Shown here: positions 5,974 through 10,509 of the stretch, one piece after another | Layout of the letters: every line of letters starts with the position of its first letter | Position numbering within the stretch: position 1 is the stretch's first letter | NCBI GenBank assembly: GCA_965371445.1 | Contig: CBDUYN010000265.1 | Span: 1 to 10,509 of the forward strand | Reading direction: 5' to 3' | Source: DASWIG01 sp965371445 | GTDB taxonomy: Bacteria; Acidobacteriota; Thermoanaerobaculia; Multivoradales; J023 | DNA: 10,509 nucleotides | Position numbers and translations under genes: made by a program | Notes under the pieces: model-generated | The model's input: only the letters and a program-made list of their open reading frames with translations | Told to the model about the DNA's origin: nothing | Databases searched by the model: none

Positions 5974-7146
5974 ATGAAAAACCGCCTGATTCTCGCCCTC
6001 GTCCTGGTTTCGAGCCTCCCTGCTCAGGCCGGCGAGCACCCTGCGAAAAACGTCCTCCACCTGCGCATCGCGGTCTTCAACGTCTTCGAGCTGTCGCGGG
6101 AAAAAATCGACCAGGTCGATTCCGCCGGCCGCGGCATAGATCCGCAGCTGCGGGCCGCCGCGGAGGTCCTCCAGCGCGTCCGGCCGGAGATCGTGCTGGT
6201 GAACGAGATCGACTACGACGACGAGAAACGGCAGAACGCCCAGCTTTTCGTCGAGCGCTATCTCGCGGTGGCGCAGCAGGGACAAGAGCCCCTCTCCTAC
6301 CCGTTCCTCTTTTTTGCTCCGGTCAACACGGGCTTTCCGAGCGGGCTCGACTTCAACAACAACGGCGAGACCGGCGATCCCGAGGACGCCTACGGCTTCG
6401 GACGCTATCCCGGCCAGTACGGCATGGCGCTCCTCTCGCAATGGCCCTTCGACGAGGACGGCGTGCGGACTTTCCAGAAGCTTCTCTGGCGCGCCCAGCC
6501 CGTCAACCTGATGCCCGACGGCCGGGACGGCAAGCCCGCCTGGTACTCCCCCCAGGCGGCCGCGGCCTTCCGCTTGTCGAGCAAGAGCCATTGGGACGTG
6601 GGCATACGCGTCGGGGAATGGACGCTTCACGTCCTCGCCTCCCACCCCACGCCCCAGGTCTTCGACGGCGAGGAAGACCGCAACGGACGCCGCAACTACG
6701 ACGAGATCCGCCTTTGGGCCGACTATCTCTCCGGCGGTGAGGCGGCCGCCTACCTCCTCGACGACGCGGGACGCCGGGGCGGTCTCGACGCGGCGGAGAG
6801 CTTCGTGATCCTCGGCGACCTGAACGCGGATCCCGTCACCGACGCCGGACCGCATGGGCAGCCCGCGATCCGCCAGCTCCTCGAGCATCCACGGGTCCGT
6901 GATCCCGTGCCCCGCGGCGAAGGGGGCAAGAGCGTCGAGCGTGCGTACGAGGGGCTCAAGGAGACGCGAACGTCGAAGTGGGGACGGATCGACTACGTCC
7001 TGCCGAGCCGCGACGTCGAGGTGAAGGCTTCCGGTGTCTTCTGGCCGGCGCCCGGCGATCCGCTGCACCGGCTGGTGGCGGAGAACCTGTCGAGCGATCA
7101 CCGGCTCGTCTGGGCCGACGTCGTCGTCCCGGCGCCAGAGTCCTAG
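5974..7146 (+). CDS. Secreted endonuclease/exonuclease/phosphatase-superfamily hydrolase
   Basis: This 390-aa protein has a signal peptide (1-19, cleavage likely after AQA). It is an EEP-superfamily (DNase I-like) metal-dependent phosphoester hydrolase, probably acting outside the cytoplasm on nucleic acids or another phosphodiester or phosphomonoester substrate. The family's catalytic positions are all visible: N36 in FNVFE, E78 in VNEID, the SHPTP histidine H224, D282 and N284 in GDLNAD, D340 in RIDYVLPS, and D375-H376 in SSDHRLVW. QYGMALLS (148-155) is the usual strand before the 'LSxxP' turn. DFNNNGETGDPE (126-137) has the spacing of an EF-hand or dockerin-like calcium loop. No partner domain is fused. 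It has its own promoter and ribosome site, and its neighbours give no firm substrate clue. Phosphatase, nuclease and sphingomyelinase-like activities cannot be separated from sequence alone. Confidence 0.88.
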   Translation: MKNRLILALVLVSSLPAQAGEHPAKNVLHLRIAVFNVFELSREKIDQVDSAGRGIDPQLRAAAEVLQRVRPEIVLVNEIDYDDEKRQNAQLFVERYLAVAQQGQEPLSYPFLFFAPVNTGFPSGLDFNNNGETGDPEDAYGFGRYPGQYGMALLSQWPFDEDGVRTFQKLLWRAQPVNLMPDGRDGKPAWYSPQAAAAFRLSSKSHWDVGIRVGEWTLHVLASHPTPQVFDGEEDRNGRRNYDEIRLWADYLSGGEAAAYLLDDAGRRGGLDAAESFVILGDLNADPVTDAGPHGQPAIRQLLEHPRVRDPVPRGEGGKSVERAYEGLKETRTSKWGRIDYVLPSRDVEVKASGVFWPAPGDPLHRLVAENLSSDHRLVWADVVVPAPES

Positions 7147-7173
7147 CGAGGCTTGCGCCTCAGACCCTGGTGG

Positions 7174-7208
7174 TGGGCCACGGCCCAACATCGGGCGTGT
7201 CAGTTTTT
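7174..7208 (+). terminator. Hairpin plus distant T-tract after the EEP gene
   Basis: TGGGCCACGGCCCA (7174-7187) is a perfect palindrome (5-bp stem, CACG loop). A T5 run sits at 7204-7208, 16 bases further on, which is too far for a standard intrinsic terminator. A smaller GAGGC/GCCTC hairpin (7148-7161) directly follows the stop codon. Together they may end transcription of the enzyme gene. Confidence 0.3.
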
Positions 7209-7323
7209 GGCCAAATCGGCTCGATTTCGGCCTGTGGCGGTTCTGACATCGAGTTTCAAGAAACTTCTTCCCCCAACGGATCCGCCGCACCCGGCGTTTC
7301 AAAAGCCCTTCCCTGTCCACATC

Positions 7324-7356
7324 GAAGCCACGGATCTTGGGCTCCGTCCAGGCTTC
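7324..7356 (-). terminator. Hairpin just past the LysE-type gene
   Basis: GAAGCCACGGA (7324-7334) pairs with TCCGT plus GGCTTC (7343-7347 and 7351-7356): 11 base pairs interrupted by a 3-base bulge, with an 8-base loop. It starts about 10 bases beyond the stop of the minus-strand gene. There is no adjacent T-run on either strand, so it may instead stabilise the 3' end. The rest of the 7147-7365 gap holds only a short AGTTT/AAACT hairpin (7252-7265). Confidence 0.35.
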
Positions 7357-7365
7357 CGTTCCGGG

Positions 7366-7977
7366 CTAGAACGATCGGGCCCCGAGCCAGAGCTGGTAAA
7401 GGCCGAAGAGCGCCAGGGCCAGCGACGAGATCCCCAACAGGATCCGATGGACCCGCGCGCCGAGGCTTCTCGCCGCCGAGAAGAGGAGGATCATGGCGAG
7501 AAGCGTCGTCACCATGGCAGTGTAGAACCCGGCGACGACGGCGAGCCCGTGGACACGGCTCTCGGCCCAGCCCTCGAGGAAGAGGGGTCCCAGCACCAAG
7601 CTCCAGCCGAGATAGGGACCGGGGTTCAAGGCGTTGACGGTGGCCGCCTTCCAGAGGCTGTTCCCGGCGGAGCCGGCCGTGGGCGAACCTTCGGGGTCGA
7701 AACGGCGGAACGCCTTCATGGCCTCGACGGCGAGGAAGAGGACGAAGAGCCCGCCGGCGAGCCGCAGCCCCTGGACCAACCCCGACGGCACCTGGCTGAG
7801 GAGAGCCAGCATCAGGACCGCGATGGGTCCGTCGGTCACCAGGGGCGCCAAGGCAGCCGGAGCGCTGCGCCGCCAGCCGTGGGCCAGCGAGTAGGAGATG
7901 AGGAAGGCGGCGAAGGGCCCCGGCATCACCGCCGCGGCAAAGCCGTAGGTCGCGCCGAGGACCAGGAAGAGCGTCAT
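7366..7977 (-). CDS. LysE/RhtB-family amino-acid exporter
   Basis: This 203-aa protein is of the usual length for LysE/RhtB translocators, which export amino acids or related small molecules across the inner membrane by proton exchange. It has six hydrophobic segments. The N-terminal signature MPGPFAAFLISYSLAHGWRR (18-37) and the mid-protein NALNPGPYLGW (115-125) are the family's two hallmarks; the loop RRFDPEGSPTAG (91-102) separates the halves. The substrate cannot be inferred. It lies 97 bp downstream of the CLC gene on the same strand, but TAGGAT 6 bases before its ATG suggests its own promoter. The AGGA inside that hexamer could also act as ribosome binding site. Confidence 0.88.
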   Translation of the reverse strand: MTLFLVLGATYGFAAAVMPGPFAAFLISYSLAHGWRRSAPAALAPLVTDGPIAVLMLALLSQVPSGLVQGLRLAGGLFVLFLAVEAMKAFRRFDPEGSPTAGSAGNSLWKAATVNALNPGPYLGWSLVLGPLFLEGWAESRVHGLAVVAGFYTAMVTTLLAMILLFSAARSLGARVHRILLGISSLALALFGLYQLWLGARSF

Positions 7978-7983
7978 GCCCCG

Positions 7984-7989
7984 ATCCTA
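7984..7989 (-). promoter_or_regulatory. -10-like TAGGAT before the LysE-type gene
   Basis: On the minus strand TAGGAT ends 6 bases before the ATG at 7977. TTGCCC lies 19 bp upstream of it, a long but possible -35 spacing. It would give an almost leaderless transcript. Confidence 0.4.
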
Positions 7990-8074
7990 CTCCGCCGAGG
8001 TGCCTGGAGGGCAAGTGACGTTCGGAGCGAAGACGATAACGTCGCCGTGCGTAGAACCTAAGCTCTCAAGCGGC

Positions 8075-10096
8075 TCAGAGCGTGCGCAGACGCTCCAAGT
8101 CGGCGGCACGTCCGACGACGACCATCCGGTCGCCGCGCTCGACCACCGTGTCGGGCTCCGGGATCACCGTCAGCGTGTCGCCGCCGGCCGGCGAGGACCG
8201 GTGCAGCACCAGGATTTGTGCGCCGTAGCGGGCGCGTACGTCGAGCTCGCGGATCGAACGTCCGACGAGCTCGCCCGGAGCGTCGATCTCGACCATCCGG
8301 TAGTCCTCGCCGAGGTGGACCTCCTCGTGGCTCGTCGCCGTCAGGCTCCCTCCGAGGCTCGCCACCATCTCGCGCTTCATGAGCTCGTTCGTATAGGAGT
8401 CGAGGAGATGGCGCCGAGTCACGATACCGACGAGCTTGCCGTCGTCGTCGATCACCGGCAGCTCCTCGCGGCTCTTGCCGCCGAAGATTCGCAGCACCGT
8501 GTCGAGGTCCTGCTCCGGGCGGAGGGCCTTGACGTCTTCCTCGGCGAGGTCCTTGGCGACCAGGAGGTCCGAGAAGAGGTCCGGGTCGAGGACGGCCTTG
8601 CGCAGCTCCGAGAGGACGATCACCCCTTTCAACCTGTCCTCCGGGTCGACGACGTAGAAGCACGGATGAGGATGGATCGCGATCTCGCCCACCAATTCGC
8701 CGAACGGCTTGGCAGCCGGAACCTGGACGTAGCCACGGCTCATGACGTCCCGCACGTGAAGCGACTTCAAGACGTTCAGGTCCCGGCCCCGATAGACGTC
8801 GACGCCGCGGCGTAGGAGCTTGATCGTGTAGATCGACCCGCGCTTGAGCTGGGTCGTGACCAACGTCGAGACGATGCAGGCGGCCATCAGCGGGACGATC
8901 AGCTTGTAGTCGGAGGTGAGCTCGAAGATGATCAGGATCGCGGTGATCGGGGCGTGGGTCGCGCCCGCGACGACCGCTCCCATGCCGACGAGCGCGTAGG
9001 CGCCGGCCGAGGCCGTGGCGCCGGGCAGGAGCTCGTGGGCGATCGTCCCCAGCGCGCCGCCGGCCATGGCGCCGATGAAAAGCGAGGGCGCGAAGATCCC
9101 GCCCGACCCTCCCGAGCCGATCGTGATGCCAGTCGCGAAGATCTTGAAGACGAGAAGCGTCGCGAGGAGCTTCAGGGCCATCTCGCCGCGCAGCGCCTGC
9201 TCGATCGCCTCGTAGCCGACGCCGAAGACCTGCGGATAGAAGATGCCGACGGTGCCGACGATCGCTCCGCCGATCGGCGCGAGCAGCCACGGCGTCATCG
9301 GGATCGCGTCGAAGAGGTCCTCCAAACCGTAGAGGACCTTGACGAAACCGAGGGCTATGAGCCCCGCCACCAGGCCGAGCAGCATGTAGATCGGCAGCTC
9401 CCAGGAGCTCACCATCTGGTACTCGGGGACGATGAAGGCGGGGATGTCGCCCAGGAAGCGTCGCGAGACGACCGTGGCGATCACCGAGGAGATGACGATG
9501 GGGCTGAAGTGGCGGATCGCAAAGTCGCCGAGGATCACCTCGACGGCGAAGATGGCACCGGCGATCGGGGCGTTGAACGTCGCCGCGATTCCGGCGGCGG
9601 CGCCGCAGCCGACGAGCGTCCGCAAGCGCGCGCCCGAGAGCTTGAGCCACTGGCCTACCGTCGAGCCCAGGGCCGAGCCGACCTGGACGATCGGTCCCTC
9701 GCGTCCCACCGAGCCGCCGGAGCCAATCGAGAGGGCGGAGGCAAGGCTTTTGACCAGGACGACGCGGGGCCGTATGACGCCGGCACGTAGCGTCACCGCC
9801 TCCATCACCTCGGGCACGCCGTGCCCTTTGGCCTCCCGGGCCAGGAAGTAGACGAACGGCCCGACGACGAGCCCACCCAGCGTCGGCACCAGAACGATCC
9901 ACCAGCTCGGAAGGGAGCGCAGAAGCTCCAGGCTCACGGGTCCCTCGCCCCAACCCAGGCGCTGTACGAGGCCGATGAGCTCCCGGAAGAGGACGGCGGC
10001 GATCCCGCCGCCGAACCCGACGACGATCGCCGCCGAGACCATGAAGGTGTGCTCGAAGGTCTTGGCCCTGGACAAAAGTCGCTCGAAGAGTTTCAT
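8075..10096 (-). CDS. CLC-family chloride channel with CBS pair and TrkA-C domain
   Basis: This 673-aa protein has a CLC membrane core (about 15-430), a CBS pair (about 445-570) and a C-terminal TrkA-C/RCK-C domain (about 595-673). Anion-pathway motifs are present: GHGVPEV (91-97), GSGGSVGREGP (125-135) with the gating glutamate E133, and GSGGSGGIFAP (327-337). His92 replaces the central serine of the GSGIP motif of the E. coli protein. At the internal proton-glutamate position the sequence reads FAVEVILGDF (183-192), with V187 where exchangers have Glu and channels have Val, so passive chloride conduction is more likely than H+/Cl- exchange (inference). Y423 in GSIYTIK may be the central tyrosine. 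CBS domains bind adenine nucleotides, and RCK-C domains bind small ligands or ions, so gating by a cytosolic ligand is likely. The start is supported by AGGAG seven bases upstream. It may co-transcribe with the LysE-type gene. Confidence 0.93.
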   Translation of the reverse strand: MKLFERLLSRAKTFEHTFMVSAAIVVGFGGGIAAVLFRELIGLVQRLGWGEGPVSLELLRSLPSWWIVLVPTLGGLVVGPFVYFLAREAKGHGVPEVMEAVTLRAGVIRPRVVLVKSLASALSIGSGGSVGREGPIVQVGSALGSTVGQWLKLSGARLRTLVGCGAAAGIAATFNAPIAGAIFAVEVILGDFAIRHFSPIVISSVIATVVSRRFLGDIPAFIVPEYQMVSSWELPIYMLLGLVAGLIALGFVKVLYGLEDLFDAIPMTPWLLAPIGGAIVGTVGIFYPQVFGVGYEAIEQALRGEMALKLLATLLVFKIFATGITIGSGGSGGIFAPSLFIGAMAGGALGTIAHELLPGATASAGAYALVGMGAVVAGATHAPITAILIIFELTSDYKLIVPLMAACIVSTLVTTQLKRGSIYTIKLLRRGVDVYRGRDLNVLKSLHVRDVMSRGYVQVPAAKPFGELVGEIAIHPHPCFYVVDPEDRLKGVIVLSELRKAVLDPDLFSDLLVAKDLAEEDVKALRPEQDLDTVLRIFGGKSREELPVIDDDGKLVGIVTRRHLLDSYTNELMKREMVASLGGSLTATSHEEVHLGEDYRMVEIDAPGELVGRSIRELDVRARYGAQILVLHRSSPAGGDTLTVIPEPDTVVERGDRMVVVGRAADLERLRTL

Positions 10097-10102
10097 TCAA
10101 TG

Positions 10103-10130
10103 CTCCTGAAATTCACGGGGGGCGATTCTA
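10103..10130 (-). promoter_or_regulatory. -10-like TAGAAT and AGGAG ribosome binding site of the CLC gene
   Basis: On the minus strand TAGAAT (10125-10130) is followed by AGGAG (10103-10107), which is six bases before ATG at 10096. The predicted leader is about 20 nt. I see no clear -35. Confidence 0.5.
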
Positions 10131-10151
10131 CCCGAGAATCTGGAGACGGGC

Positions 10152-10322
10152 GTGGCGTATGATCCGGAGGAGAGGACCTCGACCCTCGAAAGCACGTCGC
10201 GTCACCCCAAGGAGGGCGCGCGCACCGCGGCAGGTGGCGGACTGGTCGGTGGTGCAGGAGGTCTGGGCGGGGAAGGACCACCCACCGGCACTCTGGAGAT
10301 CTCTGCCGGCGAGTCCGAGTAG
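10152..10322 (+). CDS. Possible small Gly-rich protein, 56 aa
   Basis: A GTG-started frame of 56 codons ends in TAG. GGAG (10142-10145) is six bases upstream, a good ribosome-site distance. The product begins VAYDPEERTSTLES, has a Gly-rich middle (about 28-43) and ends PTGTLEISAGESE. No signal peptide, membrane segment or known motif is visible. Its third positions are less GC-biased than in the large genes, and no good promoter precedes it, so chance remains likely. It fills most of the 299-bp gap 10097-10395, which otherwise holds only the CLC promoter and a 21-codon minus-strand frame. Confidence 0.25.
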   Translation: MAYDPEERTSTLESTSRHPKEGARTAAGGGLVGGAGGLGGEGPPTGTLEISAGESE

Positions 10323-10395
10323 CCGTCAGGCCGCTTCCACCGGCTCCAGCGCCTCACGCAGCCCGGGCGACCTGGACGCCGTTCTCAACATCGCC

Positions 10396-10509
10396 TCACA
10401 CCTCCTCAGCCGGCTCGGCTTTGCGTCGACATTGGGTGCTGTCTCTTGTGATCGCCTGGCAACGGAGGTCGAACGACCACTCTCCGCCGCCACCGCCACC
10501 GCCGCCGCT
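10396..10509 (-). CDS. C-terminus of Gly-rich protein with CxAIT-x-T-x-C motif (5' end outside)
   Basis: A minus-strand frame open from the window edge to TGA encodes 37 residues: SGGGGGGGGEWSFDLR followed by CQAITRDSTQCRRKAEP, ending AEEV. The C-x-A-I-T-x4-T-x-C-[RK]-[RK] pattern is the first half of a small Cys-rich motif found in many bacterial hypothetical proteins (DUF5763-like), in which a second half Y-C-x-x-H usually follows and completes a likely metal site. Here the protein stops before that second half, so the motif is truncated or used differently. The Gly run looks like a flexible linker to a domain outside the window. The other two minus frames in this stretch do not give such a recognisable pattern. 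Confidence 0.6.
   Translation of the reverse strand, partial: SGGGGGGGGEWSFDLRCQAITRDSTQCRRKAEPAEEV

Noticed and set aside
5013..6740. 575-codon plus-strand frame across the 5897 and 5974 genes
   Set aside because: It runs antisense through one gene and out of frame through another, with biased composition and no motif.
5908..7320. 470-codon minus-strand frame opposite the EEP gene
   Set aside because: Antisense shadow; the plus strand has a signal peptide and all catalytic residues.
8058..10100. 680-codon minus-strand frame overlapping the CLC gene in another frame
   Set aside because: It is longer than the CLC frame but is Arg/Pro/Gly-rich without motifs. The CLC frame has all family signatures.
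10326..10391. 21-codon minus frame right after the right-edge gene, preceded by AGGAGG
   Set aside because: The ribosome-site match is good, but it falls within the last codons of the upstream gene and the peptide has no feature. Too short to support.
10486..10509. GCC/ACC triplet run at the right end
   Set aside because: It is the codon-level trace of a Gly run in the minus-strand protein, not a separate repeat element.

Overview
The window comes from a GC-rich bacterial chromosome. Codon third positions are mostly G or C, and every long gene has large antisense shadow frames. The gene style suggests a free-living bacterium of the Acidobacteriota (Thermoanaerobaculia-like) or deltaproteobacterial type: a fused transporter-like/spermidine-synthase-like membrane protein, secreted proteins of unknown function, and a CLC channel fused to CBS and TrkA-C domains. 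That placement is an inference from general familiarity; no marker gene or rRNA is present. There is no phage, CRISPR array or intact transposon.

Layout. The left edge (1-311, minus) holds the start of a small conserved protein. Its reading frame continues upstream through an in-frame TAA, so it may be a decayed gene; a REP-like palindrome sits across its apparent start. Next is a plus-strand pair overlapping by ATGA: a 906-aa polytopic protein with an internally duplicated membrane half, a degenerate spermidine-synthase domain and a TPR-like tail (517-3237), and a 140-aa four-helix membrane protein (3234-3656). A 333-bp gene-free stretch follows. It carries the best promoter of the window (TTGCCA, 17 bp, TATGAT) and a leader of about 226 nt with a perfect 15-bp palindrome, whose core TCGAAC-N4-GTTCGA matches the LexA box of Gram-positive bacteria. 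The leader precedes a secreted protein made of two homologous ~95-aa repeats (3990-4754).

Convergent to it is a single-pass membrane-anchored protein of unknown function (4845-5897, minus). This is transcribed divergently from a secreted endonuclease/exonuclease/phosphatase-fold enzyme (5974-7146, plus), sharing a 76-bp promoter region. Convergent to the enzyme are a LysE/RhtB-type exporter (7366-7977, minus) and, upstream of it on the same strand, a CLC chloride-transport protein with CBS and TrkA-C regulatory domains (8075-10096, minus). The right end has a possible 56-aa frame (10152-10322) and the C-terminus of a Gly-rich protein with a CxAIT...C motif (10396-10509, minus).

Apart from the overlapping 517/3234 pair, the genes look like independently expressed units dominated by membrane and secreted proteins. 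Several starts have TAGAAT or TAGGAT exactly 6-7 bp in front of the ATG, which points to leaderless transcripts. The two most interesting items are the palindromic leader of the duplicated secreted protein and the possible nonsense-interrupted gene at the left edge.
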